DNA of 64,000 nucleotides from Roseiarcus sp963732155 (GCA_963732155.1 CAVSYB010000017.1:124001-188000); one strand, 5' to 3'. Numbered from the stretch's first letter, positions 34,098-42,887 are shown. Translations and numbers: made by a program. Notes: generated from the letters alone by a model not told the origin.

Positions 34098-34928
34098 GTG
34101 CCGTCGCCAAACCGCCAGGCTATCGTCGACAAGCTCAGCGCGATGGCGCGCGACAGGAGGCCGATCATCGGCGGCGGCGCGGGCACCGGTCTTTCCGCCA
34201 AATGCGAGGAGATGGGCGGCCTCGATCTGATCGTCATCTATAATTCGGGCCGCTATCGCATGGCGGGCCGCGGTTCGGCGGCCGGGCTGCTGGCTTTCGG
34301 CAACGCCAATGAAATCGTCAAACAGATGGCGCGCGAAGTTCTGCCGGTCGTGAAGCGCACGCCGGTTCTCGCCGGCGTCAACGGCACGGATCCATTCGTG
34401 CTGATGCCCTCGTTCCTCGCCGAGCTTAAGGCGATGGGATTCGCCGGCGTGCAGAATTTTCCGACCATCGGATTGTTCGACGGGGTGATGCGCGCCAGTT
34501 TTGAAGAGACCGGCTTCGGCTTCGGCCTCGAGGTCGACATGATCGCCACGGCGCATGATCTCGATCTTCTGACGACGCCCTATGTATTCAATCCCGGCGA
34601 GGCGGAGGCGATGGTGCGGGCCGGGGCCGACGTGCTCGTCGCGCATATGGGCGTGACGGTCGGCGGATCGGTCGGCGCGACCTCCGCCATATCGCGCGCG
34701 CAATGCGTCGACGAGGTCGATCGCATCGCGGAGGCGGCGATGCGGGTGCGGCCGGAGATTATCGTGCTTTGCCACGGCGGTCCGATCGCCACGCCCGAGG
34801 ACGCCGAGTTCATGCTGCGGAATTGCCGCCATTGCCATGGCTTCTACGGCGCAAGCAGCATGGAGCGCCTGCCTGTAGAAATCGCGCTGACCGAACAGGC
34901 GCGGAAGTTCAAGGCCATCGCCTTTTAG
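34098..34928 (+). CDS. Phosphoenolpyruvate-hydrolase-like TIM-barrel protein (PF09370 type)
   Basis: 276 residues from a GTG with AGGGG upstream. The sequence starts RQAIVDKLSAMARDRRPIIG and continues GGGAGTGLSAKCEEMGGLD, NSGRYRMAGRGSAAGLLAFG and FPTIGLFDGVMRASFEETG, the pattern of the PEP-hydrolase-like family within the isocitrate-lyase/PEP-mutase barrels. An aldolase or lyase role on a sugar acid is possible. The gene closes the second sugar island and converges with the DhaK gene across a small hairpin, so a link to dihydroxyacetone formation is tempting but unproven. Confidence 0.75.
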   Translation: MPSPNRQAIVDKLSAMARDRRPIIGGGAGTGLSAKCEEMGGLDLIVIYNSGRYRMAGRGSAAGLLAFGNANEIVKQMAREVLPVVKRTPVLAGVNGTDPFVLMPSFLAELKAMGFAGVQNFPTIGLFDGVMRASFEETGFGFGLEVDMIATAHDLDLLTTPYVFNPGEAEAMVRAGADVLVAHMGVTVGGSVGATSAISRAQCVDEVDRIAEAAMRVRPEIIVLCHGGPIATPEDAEFMLRNCRHCHGFYGASSMERLPVEIALTEQARKFKAIAF

Positions 34929-34946
34929 CGCCGGGCTTCGCCGGCG
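34929..34946. terminator. Hairpin between convergent genes
   Basis: CGCCGG (34929-34934) and CCGGCG (34941-34946) form a 6-bp GC stem with a six-base loop directly after the stop of the PEP-hydrolase-like gene and 17 bp before the stop of DhaK on the other strand. No U-tract follows, so it may be a weak bidirectional terminator. Confidence 0.3.
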
Positions 34947-34962
34947 TCAGGGTCCGCCGCGC

Positions 34963-35952
34963 TCACATGCCCCAGCGAAGGGCGGGGGTGTGAACCGGCG
35001 CGTCCCAAAATCTCGCGCCGTCGCCATCGAGCAGCGAAATCGTGATCGAGGCGCCCGCCATGTCGAGGGACGTCACATAGGAGCCGACCAGGGAGCGCGA
35101 CGGCTTGAGGCCGGCGGCGTCAAGCATGCGCGACGCCTCATGGTAGAGGAGATAGAGCTCGATCAACGGCGTGGCGCCGAACCCGTTGACGAACAGGATT
35201 GCCTCGCCGCCCCGCTTTGGCGCGAGATCGACGAGGATCGCATTGACCATCTCTTCGACCATCGCATGGGCGGAAGCGAGGGCGACGCGCCGTCGCCCGG
35301 GCTCGCCGTGGATGCCGACGCCCATTTCGACTTCCCGATCGCCAAGTTCGAAATTCGGTTTGCCGGCGGCCGGCGTCGTGCACGAGGTCAGGGCGACGCC
35401 CATCGAGCGCGTACGGCGGTTCACCGCCTGACCCAACGCCTGAAGCTCGGCGCGGCCCATTCCCGTCTCCGCCGCCGCGCCGACAATCTTCTCCACGATC
35501 AACGTGCCCGCGACGCCGCGCCGGCCGGTCGAATAGGTCGAGGTTTCGACCGCCACGTCGTCGTCGATTATCACGGTCGCGCAGCGTCCGTCGGTCATTT
35601 CGGCGGCCATTTCGAAGTTCATCACGTCGCCCTCGTAGTTCTTGACGATGAGCACGACGCCGGCTCCCTGATCGATCGCTTCGACGGCCGCGATCATCTG
35701 GTCCGGCGTCGGCGAAGTGAAAATCTGCCCGGGACAAGCGGCGTCCAGCATCCCGAGGCCGACGAACCCGGCATGCAGCGGCTCGTGTCCCGAGCCGCCC
35801 CCCGAAAGAAGCCCGACCTTCCCGGCTTTCAGCGTTCGGCGCCGGACGAACTTGCGCTCCTCGCCGGCGACCACGAGGTCGGCGTGCGCCGCGAGGAAAC
35901 CGTCGAGGCTTTCCTCCAGCAGGGTTTGAGGCGAATTGAGAAATTTCTTCAT
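34963..35952 (-). CDS. dhaK: PTS-dependent dihydroxyacetone kinase, substrate-binding subunit DhaK
   Basis: 329 residues. DhaK motifs are complete: LLSGGGSGHEPLHAGFVG with His56, KNYEGDVMNFEMA with Asp109, and VEMGVGIHGEPG with His215, the residue that holds dihydroxyacetone covalently. It presents dihydroxyacetone to phospho-ADP-DhaL to give DHAP. The ATG follows GGGAGGAAG. It is the last gene of the long minus-strand operon, separated by 84 bp from a small HTH-like gene, while DhaL, DhaM, HPr and EI lie upstream in the same direction. Confidence 0.93.
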   Translation of the reverse strand: MKKFLNSPQTLLEESLDGFLAAHADLVVAGEERKFVRRRTLKAGKVGLLSGGGSGHEPLHAGFVGLGMLDAACPGQIFTSPTPDQMIAAVEAIDQGAGVVLIVKNYEGDVMNFEMAAEMTDGRCATVIIDDDVAVETSTYSTGRRGVAGTLIVEKIVGAAAETGMGRAELQALGQAVNRRTRSMGVALTSCTTPAAGKPNFELGDREVEMGVGIHGEPGRRRVALASAHAMVEEMVNAILVDLAPKRGGEAILFVNGFGATPLIELYLLYHEASRMLDAAGLKPSRSLVGSYVTSLDMAGASITISLLDGDGARFWDAPVHTPALRWGM

Positions 35953-36036
35953 GGCTTCCTCCCGTGCCTCGCAGATCGGGGCCGCTCGCCCCGGCCGCCT
36001 GTTGGTTCGGACTGCGGCGTCGCGTCCCTCGCGCGT

Positions 36037-36462
36037 TCAGTCGGCGCTTGCGACGATCCGCGCCAGGCGGCGGGCGGTCTCGCGCAACAGTTCGTCGAAG
36101 GCGCGGTTCTTCTTCGCATCGCCCAGGTCGAAGACCTCAAGCTTCAGGCTGCGCAGACTCGGATTGTCGCGAACCGCCTGCCTGACCCGATTGGGGTGAG
36201 CGCGCGCGAACAAGTCGAGAAACTCGCGCTTCTCGGTCGGCGAAAAGTGACAGACCTCGAAGATGATTTCGAGATGCGGCGCCGGTATCGGCAGGGGATT
36301 GGCCGGATTCGTCATATGCGAGACGAAACTGCGGTTCTTGCCCAGCGCGGTGGCCAGACGTTGCCGCGTGCCCGACGGTCGCCGATCGATGACATTGCGA
36401 AGAATGGTCTTGTAGGCCTCGACGTGAGCGGCTTTCGCGTCGCGGGCCGGCGCGTCGTTCAT
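36037..36462 (-). CDS. Small HTH-like protein of unknown function, coupled to EI gene
   Basis: 141 residues whose ATG overlaps the stop of the EI gene (ATGA). The N-terminal half (SGTRQRLATALGKNRSFVSH) reads like a lambda-repressor-type helix-turn-helix, with a second helical half containing FEVCHFSPTEKREFLDLFAR. The C-terminal part (SLRSLKLEVFDLGDAKKNRA) is charged. I recall similar proteins beside DhaK/PTS genes in other alphaproteobacteria but know no function. Position between EI and DhaK suggests a regulator that reads phosphorelay state, or a protein-interaction partner of the kinase. No metal or catalytic motif is visible. Confidence 0.7.
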   Translation of the reverse strand: MNDAPARDAKAAHVEAYKTILRNVIDRRPSGTRQRLATALGKNRSFVSHMTNPANPLPIPAPHLEIIFEVCHFSPTEKREFLDLFARAHPNRVRQAVRDNPSLRSLKLEVFDLGDAKKNRAFDELLRETARRLARIVASAD

Positions 36463-38072
36463 CCCGGCGCTCCCGAAAGATTGACGCGCGCGATCGCCTC
36501 CTTGGTTCGGCCGAGCGCCGCCGGGCTCACCGACAAGGCGCGCAGACCGGCCCGCAGCAACGCTTCGATGAATTTCGGCTCGCCGCCCGCGTCGCCGCAA
36601 AGGCTCACCTTGCGGCCGGCGCGGGCGCCGTGCGCGGCGACTTGCCCGATGAGGCGAAGAACCGCCGGATGGCCGGGATCGTTGAGGGCGGCGACCGCCT
36701 CGCTGTCGCGCGCCGCGGCCATGACATATTGCGTCAGGTCGTTCGAGCCGATCGAGAAGAAGGCGGCGTCGAAGGCGTCGATCGTAAGGGCCGCGGCGGG
36801 CACTTCGACCATGATGCCGAGTTCGGGGCGCCGGCAGGCGACGTTCGCCGCCCGCAATTCGCGTAAGGCTTCCTCGAGATAGGCGCGCGCGCTTTCAAGC
36901 TCGCTGGGCAGTGTCACCATGGGCAGCATCACTTCGACGGCGCCATGCGCCGCGGCCCGGCACAGGGCTTTCAGTTGCGTGCGAAACGGCCCGGGCCTGG
37001 CGAGCGAAAGCCTGACGCCGCGCATGCCGAGGAAAGGATTGGCCTCATGGTCGAGCGTGAGGCCGGGGATGGGTTTGTCGGCGCCGGCGTCGAGGGTTCG
37101 AATCGTCACCGGCCTGCCGGCCGCCCATTCAGCCAGCCGCCGATAGACGCGATATTGGGCCTCTTCGTCCGGCAGCCCTCCCTTGCCGCTGAACAGGAAT
37201 TCGGTGCGCACCAGTCCGACGCCGTCGCAACTGGCCGGATCGAGCCTGTCGATTTCAGCGGGGTCGGCGATGTTGACGCAAACCGTGATCGCCGTTCCGT
37301 CGACGGTGGCGGCCGGCCGCATCAGGAACTCGTCAGTCGCGCCCGGCGCCCGCTCGGCCGCCTTGGCGCGCGCCGCGAAATCCTGGCGCGTCGCGGGCGC
37401 GGGATCGAGCCACAGCGTCGCGTTTTCGCCATCGATCAGCGCCTCGCCGGTCGCGACGACGCTGCCGAGATCGAGGGCGACGCCGACGAGCATCGGGACC
37501 CCGCGCGCCCGCGCGAGCGTTGCGACATGGCCCGAGGCGCTGCCCCGCGTCAACGCGATGCCGCCGCCGCCGCTCCAGTCGGTCGCGAGGAAGCGGGAGG
37601 GCGTCAGATCTTCGCCGACCACGATGGCGCCGGCCGGCGGGCCGGGATCGCTCGCGGCTCCCGCCAAAGCGCCGAGCACCCGGTCGCGGATATCCCGCAA
37701 GTCGCTCGCGCGCGCCTTGAAATTCTCGTCTTCGGCGGCCTCGTAACCGTCGATTTCAGCATCGAGCGCGGTTCGCCATGCGCGATCCGCCGCCCCGCCG
37801 GACCCGATCGCCGCGAAGGCCGTTTCGGCGAGAGCCTCATCCTCGAGCATGGCGATCTGGAAGGCGAGGATGTCGACCCCCTCGCCGTCAGCGCGAGCGG
37901 CCAGCGCCGATAGCTGATCGAGCGCCGAGGCGATCGCCTTGCGCAGCGCCTCGGTCTCGGCGGCCGGATCTCCGCCCCAGCGGCTCGTCGCGGCGGCGTT
38001 TGGCAGGACCGCCAGGGGGCCGGCGGCGAATCCGGCCGAGGCGATCCTCCCGGTGAGACGAAGCTCAGCCAT
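36459..38072 (-). CDS. ptsI: PTS enzyme I homologue (PEP-protein phosphotransferase)
   Basis: 537 residues with EI domains in order: N-terminal helical HPr-binding part, swivelling phospho-histidine segment TRGSASGHVATLARARGVPM (His182), and the C-terminal PEP-binding barrel with VGLVRTEFLF, MVEVPAAAL, SIGSNDLTQYVMAA and the catalytic Cys492 in VSLCGDAGGEP. It takes phosphate from PEP and passes it to HPr. It carries no N-terminal GAF domain as in nitrogen-PTS EI. It overlaps HPr by 8 bp and the next gene by 4 bp, so it belongs to a dedicated dihydroxyacetone-kinase phosphorelay. Confidence 0.9.
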   Translation of the reverse strand: MAELRLTGRIASAGFAAGPLAVLPNAAATSRWGGDPAAETEALRKAIASALDQLSALAARADGEGVDILAFQIAMLEDEALAETAFAAIGSGGAADRAWRTALDAEIDGYEAAEDENFKARASDLRDIRDRVLGALAGAASDPGPPAGAIVVGEDLTPSRFLATDWSGGGGIALTRGSASGHVATLARARGVPMLVGVALDLGSVVATGEALIDGENATLWLDPAPATRQDFAARAKAAERAPGATDEFLMRPAATVDGTAITVCVNIADPAEIDRLDPASCDGVGLVRTEFLFSGKGGLPDEEAQYRVYRRLAEWAAGRPVTIRTLDAGADKPIPGLTLDHEANPFLGMRGVRLSLARPGPFRTQLKALCRAAAHGAVEVMLPMVTLPSELESARAYLEEALRELRAANVACRRPELGIMVEVPAAALTIDAFDAAFFSIGSNDLTQYVMAAARDSEAVAALNDPGHPAVLRLIGQVAAHGARAGRKVSLCGDAGGEPKFIEALLRAGLRALSVSPAALGRTKEAIARVNLSGAPG

Positions 38073-38391
38073 GCGCGTTTTCGGACCCGCCCCCGCCGCC
38101 CGCCGCTTCCTCGCCGCGAAAGTCGGCGGCGACGAGATGTCGCAGCGCTGCGAGGGCCGCGCCGGCGTCGGGACCCCTGGCGCGGAAATGCAAGGTCGCG
38201 CCCTTGGCCGCCTTCACGGCCATGACCTTGACGATGCTCTTGGCGTCGACCCAGGGGCCGTCTTCCGCGAGCGCAACCTCGATTTGCGACGCGAAACTTT
38301 TGGCGAGCTTGGTGAGCTTCACCGACGGGCGGGCGTGAAGCCCGACCGGGTTAGTCAGCGGCGCCGAAGAGGTCGCGGTGAACTCATCCAT
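38065..38391 (-). CDS. ptsH: HPr-like phosphocarrier protein
   Basis: 108 residues. The phosphorylation site is His19 in NPVGLHARPSVKLTKLAKSF, and DAKSIVKVMAVKAAKGATLH is the usual second motif. A ~15-residue glycine/glutamate-rich tail is extra relative to standard ~85-residue HPr. It shuttles phosphate from EI to DhaM. It overlaps the EI gene by 8 bp and lies 93 bp after the DhaM gene. In E. coli the HPr and EI-like parts are fused to DhaM, whereas here they are separate proteins. Confidence 0.9.
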   Translation of the reverse strand: MDEFTATSSAPLTNPVGLHARPSVKLTKLAKSFASQIEVALAEDGPWVDAKSIVKVMAVKAAKGATLHFRARGPDAGAALAALRHLVAADFRGEEAAGGGGGSENAHG

Positions 38392-38484
38392 GCGAAGGAC
38401 TCGATCCTTTCCGCTGGCGCGGCGCGCCGCGCGCCTCGTCGCGGCGAAAACAAAGAAGGCGGCCGGCGCCGTTCCGCGCGGGGG

Positions 38485-38871
38485 TCATGGCGACAGTTCT
38501 TCGGCGGTGCGCCGCACGAGGGCGAGGCTCGCGCCGCCCGAGGCCTCGGTCGCGGCGACCACCGCGCCTTCGACGATCGGCGCGTTGCAGATGACGACGC
38601 GGCCTCGTTTGTCCTCGCCGAGCATCTCGATCGCCATCTCGCTGTTGGACTCGGCGCCGCCGAGGTCGACGAGGACGGCGACGCCCGCCTCGGACCAGGC
38701 GCGATGAATGGCGTCGGTGATCGCCTCGAAGCTCGTTCCGAGCCCGCCGCCGGGGTCGCCGCCCGTCCAGGCGAGCGGAACCTCGGCTCCGACCATCTGC
38801 CGCACCATGTCGGCCGCGCCTTCGGCCACCTTCGGCGAATGCGACACGATGACGATGCCGACATTGGCCAT
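38485..38871 (-). CDS. dhaM: Dihydroxyacetone kinase phosphotransfer subunit DhaM (EIIA-mannose-like)
   Basis: 128 residues of the EIIA-Man fold. His11 in VGIVIVSHSPKVAEG is the phosphorylation site; LVDLGGAESNSEMAIEML and APIVEGAVVAA are typical. It passes phosphate from HPr to the ADP bound in DhaL. It is a stand-alone EIIA domain, unlike the three-domain E. coli DhaM. The start ATG overlaps the DhaL stop by one base (TGATG). The frame continues upstream but only antisense-like shadow sequence lies there. Confidence 0.9.
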   Translation of the reverse strand: MANVGIVIVSHSPKVAEGAADMVRQMVGAEVPLAWTGGDPGGGLGTSFEAITDAIHRAWSEAGVAVLVDLGGAESNSEMAIEMLGEDKRGRVVICNAPIVEGAVVAATEASGGASLALVRRTAEELSP

Positions 38872-39521
38872 CAGCTCTCTCCGAATTCGTCGCAAATCGT
38901 CGCGATCATCAGGAACGACGATCGCGCGCCGGGATCCATATGACCGATCGAACGCTCCCCGAGAAAGGAAGCGCGGCCGCGCGTGGCGCGCATCATCGTC
39001 GTCGCCTCGGCGGCGTCCGCCGCCGTCTTGCGGAGCGCCGCCGGGGCGGCGCCCGCGGCGAACGCCTGGCAACAGGGGATGAGAACGTCGAGCATCGTCT
39101 TCTGACCCGCGTCGCTCTTGCCGCGCGCCCGGACGGCCGATATGGCCGCCGCGAGGGCCTTCGCCGCCTCGTCACGCGAGGGTTGCGCGGGGAGCTCCCT
39201 GGCGAGCGCCAGGCAGAGCGTGCCGTAGAGCGGGCCCGAGGCGCCGCCGACCTTCATCACGAGCTTCGTGCCGACGGCCTTGAGCAGGTCGGGCAGGCTC
39301 ATCGCCGAAAGCGCGTCCAGGTCCTGCAGCACCGCCTCGAATCCGCGCTTCATGTTATGCCCGTGATCGCCGTCGCCAATGGCGGCGTCGAGCGCCGTCA
39401 GCTCGTCGGAGTGGGCGATGACGCTGTTGGCCACCGCGGCGACAAGCCGCCGGTTTCGCTCCGCCTCGGCGGAGCCGAATTGTCCCTGCGATTGAGCCGC
39501 GCTTTCCTCGGCGACGCTCAT
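38871..39521 (-). CDS. dhaL: Dihydroxyacetone kinase ADP-binding subunit DhaL
   Basis: 216 residues. The Mg/ADP site DAAIGDGDHGHNMKRGF (about residues 42-58), the nucleotide loop KVGGASGPLYGT and ARGKSDAGQKTMLDVL are clear. It carries a permanently bound ADP that DhaM phosphorylates, and transfers the phosphate to dihydroxyacetone on DhaK. The ATG at 39521 is preferred over one eight codons upstream because AGGG precedes it. The gene follows the small membrane protein by 91 bp and is coupled to dhaM. Confidence 0.92.
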   Translation of the reverse strand: MSVAEESAAQSQGQFGSAEAERNRRLVAAVANSVIAHSDELTALDAAIGDGDHGHNMKRGFEAVLQDLDALSAMSLPDLLKAVGTKLVMKVGGASGPLYGTLCLALARELPAQPSRDEAAKALAAAISAVRARGKSDAGQKTMLDVLIPCCQAFAAGAAPAALRKTAADAAEATTMMRATRGRASFLGERSIGHMDPGARSSFLMIATICDEFGES

Positions 39522-39612
39522 TTCGACATCCCTCGCATCGCGCACCGACGGTCGTTGCTTTCGAACAATGACGATGTCGCCGCCGCGGCGCCGACTTCAA
39601 GGCCGACCGGCG

Positions 39613-39942
39613 TCATCGGACGCTCAAATACCAGGAGTAGAGAAGCGCGGAGCCAAGCGCGAGCAACGTCACGACGATGAAGATGGCCACGATGATCAGC
39701 GCAATCTTGACCAGGGAACCGACGGTTCGTCCGGGCGTGCAGACCGGCACCAGGTTGAAGGCCAGTCCCGCAAGCACGACGAGGCCGGCGCCGACGGAAT
39801 AGAGCTCCAGCGAAAGCGGCTGGAACAACAGGACCAGCGACAGCACGCTGACGGCGATGATCGTATATTCCACCATCTTGGCCTGCTGCGCCGTCATTCC
39901 GGGCTGCGCTGGATTGCTTGGCGTCTGGTCCACGGGCGTCAT
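39613..39942 (-). CDS. Small three-helix membrane protein of ABC operon
   Basis: 109 residues. After a polar N-terminus there are three hydrophobic segments at about residues 27-42, 47-66 and 77-104. No recognisable family. Its ATG overlaps the stop of the ABC ATPase gene (ATGA), so it is made together with the importer and may be an accessory subunit. Rhizobial glycerol importers (GlpSTPQV type) also carry a small membrane protein gene (DUF2160), but I cannot show that this one is related. Confidence 0.75.
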   Translation of the reverse strand: MTPVDQTPSNPAQPGMTAQQAKMVEYTIIAVSVLSLVLLFQPLSLELYSVGAGLVVLAGLAFNLVPVCTPGRTVGSLVKIALIIVAIFIVVTLLALGSALLYSWYLSVR

Positions 39943-41045
39943 CCCACAAGGTTGCCGGAGCTATCGAACACATGAAGCTGTCCGGCCTTGCACCGGACGG
40001 CGACTCGCTCGCCTGCGGTGAGCGGGACGCTGCTTTGCACGACGCAGCGCAGATCGGCGCCTTTCTCGACGAGATGAGCGAGAGTCTCGGCGCCCATCGG
40101 CTCCGTGATATCGACGCTCGCGTGCAGGGCGTCGGCCGCGCCGGCGCCGACAAATTCGAAGCTGCGCGGGCGGATGCCCAGAGTCACGTTGCTCCCCGGC
40201 GCAAGATCGGCGACGCCGCCGTTGACCACCGCCGAGATTTTCTCGCCCAGGAGCGCAAACTGCGCGACGACTCCCCCGGCGGAATTTCTCGGGCCGATTC
40301 CCGCGAGCGTCGCGCCAAGCAAATTCATCTGCGGCGTGCCGATGAAACTGGCGACGAACAGATTCGCCGGCCTGGAGAAAAGCTCGTGCGGCGAGGCGAC
40401 CTGCTCGACCTTGCCCTGCTGCATCACCGCGATGCGGTCGGCCATCGTCAACGCTTCGATCTGGTCGTGGGTGACGATGACCGTCGGCTTGTCCAGTTTG
40501 GCGAGAATCTCCTTGATCTGGGTCCGCATCGTCTGGCGCAACTGGATGTCGAGACGGCTCAAGGGCTCGTCAAACAGAAAGCAGGTGGGATCGCGCACGA
40601 TCGAGCGCCCGACCGCGACGCGCTGCTTCTCGCCTTCTCCCAACTGGTGGGGACGGCGCTTGAGAATCGCGGTGAGGTCGAGCGCTTCGCTGACTCTGGC
40701 GACGCGCGCCGCGATTTCGGCTTTGCTCAGGTGTTCCGCATGCAGGGGATAGACGAGATTGTCCTCGACCGAGAGGCTGGGATAGAGCGCGTAAAACTGG
40801 AACGTCATTGCGACGTTGCGCTCGCGCGCAGGCAGATCGTTGACGCGCTTGCCGGCGATCATGATGTCGCCCGAGGTCGCCCATTCAAGCCCGGCGATCA
40901 TCCGCAACATCGTGGTCTTCCCGCATCCCGACGGGCCGAGCAGGCACATCACCTCGCCGCGGCCGACGTCGAGGTCCGCCTTGTCGACCGCGACGAGGCC
41001 GCTGCCGAATCGCTTCGTCACTTTTTCGAGCCTGATGTCGAACAT
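39939..41045 (-). CDS. ABC transporter ATPase A (MalK/GlpT-like) with degenerate signature motif
   Basis: 368 residues. Walker A GPSGCGKTT (about residues 37-45), Q-loop MTFQFYALYP, Walker B FLFDEP (Asp159-Glu160) and switch His193 (VTHDQIEAL) are intact. The signature, normally LSGGQ, reads LGEGE at 135-139. A C-terminal TOBE-type regulatory domain follows. It powers uptake with the adjacent permeases. The other ATPase of the operon has a good signature but lacks the switch histidine, so the two probably form an asymmetric heterodimer. The ATG lies 11 bp after the permease stop. Confidence 0.88.
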   Translation of the reverse strand: MFDIRLEKVTKRFGSGLVAVDKADLDVGRGEVMCLLGPSGCGKTTMLRMIAGLEWATSGDIMIAGKRVNDLPARERNVAMTFQFYALYPSLSVEDNLVYPLHAEHLSKAEIAARVARVSEALDLTAILKRRPHQLGEGEKQRVAVGRSIVRDPTCFLFDEPLSRLDIQLRQTMRTQIKEILAKLDKPTVIVTHDQIEALTMADRIAVMQQGKVEQVASPHELFSRPANLFVASFIGTPQMNLLGATLAGIGPRNSAGGVVAQFALLGEKISAVVNGGVADLAPGSNVTLGIRPRSFEFVGAGAADALHASVDITEPMGAETLAHLVEKGADLRCVVQSSVPLTAGERVAVRCKAGQLHVFDSSGNLVG

Positions 41046-41056
41046 TCCGGGTTCCG

Positions 41057-41929
41057 TCACTTCCTGATAGTGCCGAACGTCACGCCGCGCAGAAGCTGAT
41101 TCTGCAGCAGGAACGTGACGATCACGACGGGGATGATGAAAAGCGTTTCGATCGCCGACATGAGGCCCCAGTCGACGCCGACCTGGCCGCCGATCGTTCT
41201 GGCGATCGCCACCGGGACGGTGCGCGTTTCGGTTCCAGTGAGCATCAAGGCGAATAGGAATTCGTTCCAGGTGAGGATCACCGCGAACACGAACGTGGCG
41301 GCGAGGCCGCCGTAAACCTGCGGCAGGCAGATCTTCCGGAACACGCTCCATTCGGAACTGCCGTCCATGCGCGCGGCGTCCTCGATGTCGCGGTCGAGAT
41401 CGTCGAAGAAGCTCTTGGCCATCCAGATCGAGAACGGCAGGTTGAACGCGGTGTAGAGCGCGATGATGCCGGTGTATGAACCGCTGAGGCCGAACACGCG
41501 GAACAACACGAAAACCGGAATGATCGCGATGATCGGGGGCAGCATGCGCGTCGTCAGAATGATGAAGAGATAAGTGTCGTTGCCGCGCAGCGGGAAACGC
41601 GAGAACCCGTAGGCCGCCGCGGTGCCGATGATCAGCGCCAGCGTGACGCTGGTGCCGCCGATGAACAGGCTGTTGAAGAAATAGAGGCCAAAGCCGGAAT
41701 CGGTGGTGCCGCCGCCCTGGATGTCGGCGCGCAGGAAAACCGAGTAGAAGTTCTCGAAGGTGGGCGAGAACAGGAATTTGATCGGCATCGCCAACGCGTC
41801 GGGCCGCGTCTTGAACGCCGTCATGAGGATGTAATAGACGGGGAAAAAATACACGCCGCTGACGATGGCGGCGCCGAGCGTGCGCCGCCATCCGGATCGT
41901 CCGATGACATGCGTGCGGCTGTTACTCAT
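41057..41929 (-). CDS. ABC transporter permease (MalG-like)
   Basis: 290 residues, six transmembrane helices, with the EAA loop DIEDAARMDGSSEWSVFRKI (about residues 185-204) that docks the ATPase. The N-terminal helix is preceded by basic residues (SGWRRTLG). It forms one half of the inner-membrane channel. It overlaps the partner permease by 8 bp and precedes ATPase A. The C-terminus LLRGVTFGTIRK is shared with the permease at 46868-47743, showing that the two permease pairs are paralogous. Confidence 0.9.
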   Translation of the reverse strand: MSNSRTHVIGRSGWRRTLGAAIVSGVYFFPVYYILMTAFKTRPDALAMPIKFLFSPTFENFYSVFLRADIQGGGTTDSGFGLYFFNSLFIGGTSVTLALIIGTAAAYGFSRFPLRGNDTYLFIILTTRMLPPIIAIIPVFVLFRVFGLSGSYTGIIALYTAFNLPFSIWMAKSFFDDLDRDIEDAARMDGSSEWSVFRKICLPQVYGGLAATFVFAVILTWNEFLFALMLTGTETRTVPVAIARTIGGQVGVDWGLMSAIETLFIIPVVIVTFLLQNQLLRGVTFGTIRK

Positions 41930-42887
41930 TCACCGGCTCCGCGCTGCGCGTTTGAATGGCATAGAGATAGAGGCTGGTCAGGACGATGACGGCGAACAGC
42001 ATGATATAGCCCATCGCCGAAGCCATGCTGGTCCTGAAGAACTGGAACGCGAGGCGGAAGACGTAAACCGACGCGGTCTCGGTCGACGACCCCGGACCGC
42101 CCTCGGTCAGGATATAGACGACGTCGAATATCTTGAACGTCTCGATGGTGCGGAACAGCAGCGCCAGCAACAGCAGGCTTCGGATGTAGGGAAAGGTGAT
42201 GGTGCGGAATCGCCGCCACCATCCGGCCCGGTCGATTTCGGCGGCCTCGTAGAGATATTTGGGAACGCTCACCAGGCCGGCCAGCACCAGCAGCATCACG
42301 AACGGCGACCACATCCAGGCGTCGGCGACGACGATCGCCGTCGTCGCCCGCGCCGGCGTCGACAGGATCACATAGGTCTCGGATGTGAACAGCGAAATGA
42401 ATCGGCTGATGAATCCGAGCGTCGGGTCATAGAACAGCTTGAAGAACACCCCGACGGCGCTCAGCGACAACATCATCGGCGCCAGCACCAGCATCAGGAG
42501 ATAGCGGCGCATGGGAAATTCGTTGGCGAACAGCAGGGCCAGCAGGAAGCCGACGACGAGCTGCAGCGCGACGCTGCCGACGACGATGGTCGCCGTGTGC
42601 TGAAACCGCTCCCAGATGTCGGGGTCGGTGAGCACGCTCGCGTAGTTTTCGAGGCCTCTGAAGCTCGGCGCCGCGATGCGGTTGGCCTTGTATTCGAAGA
42701 AGCTCAGCCCGTACGACCACATCAGCGGAAAGATATTGACGAGGAAAAGCGTGATGATCGCCGGCGCGATCAGCAATGGCCCGCGCCGCTTCGGGCTGAG
42801 CATCCACCCGATGAAGCCCGTGGCGCTTCGCGACGGCGTCTGGCGCACTTCACCTCTCGTCGATTGTGGGGTGGCGATTGAAGTCAT
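41922..42887 (-). CDS. ABC transporter permease (MalF-like)
   Basis: 321 residues with six transmembrane helices. The EAA loop is YLYEAAEIDRAGWWRRFRTI (about residues 216-235) and FDVVYILTEGGPGSST follows. It pairs with the overlapping MalG-like permease. It lies 121 bp after the binding-protein gene, across a hairpin. It is closely similar to the permease at 45946-46863 (both have VVADAWMWSPFVM and LLLALLFRTIE), so a duplication produced two permease pairs around one binding protein. Confidence 0.9.
   Translation of the reverse strand: MTSIATPQSTRGEVRQTPSRSATGFIGWMLSPKRRGPLLIAPAIITLFLVNIFPLMWSYGLSFFEYKANRIAAPSFRGLENYASVLTDPDIWERFQHTATIVVGSVALQLVVGFLLALLFANEFPMRRYLLMLVLAPMMLSLSAVGVFFKLFYDPTLGFISRFISLFTSETYVILSTPARATTAIVVADAWMWSPFVMLLVLAGLVSVPKYLYEAAEIDRAGWWRRFRTITFPYIRSLLLLALLFRTIETFKIFDVVYILTEGGPGSSTETASVYVFRLAFQFFRTSMASAMGYIMLFAVIVLTSLYLYAIQTRSAEPVNE

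Noticed and set aside
31690..34110. 806-codon minus-strand open frame opposite the isomerase and Gfo/Idh genes
   Set aside because: Low-information shadow. Both plus-strand genes have ribosome sites, catalytic motifs and normal lengths.
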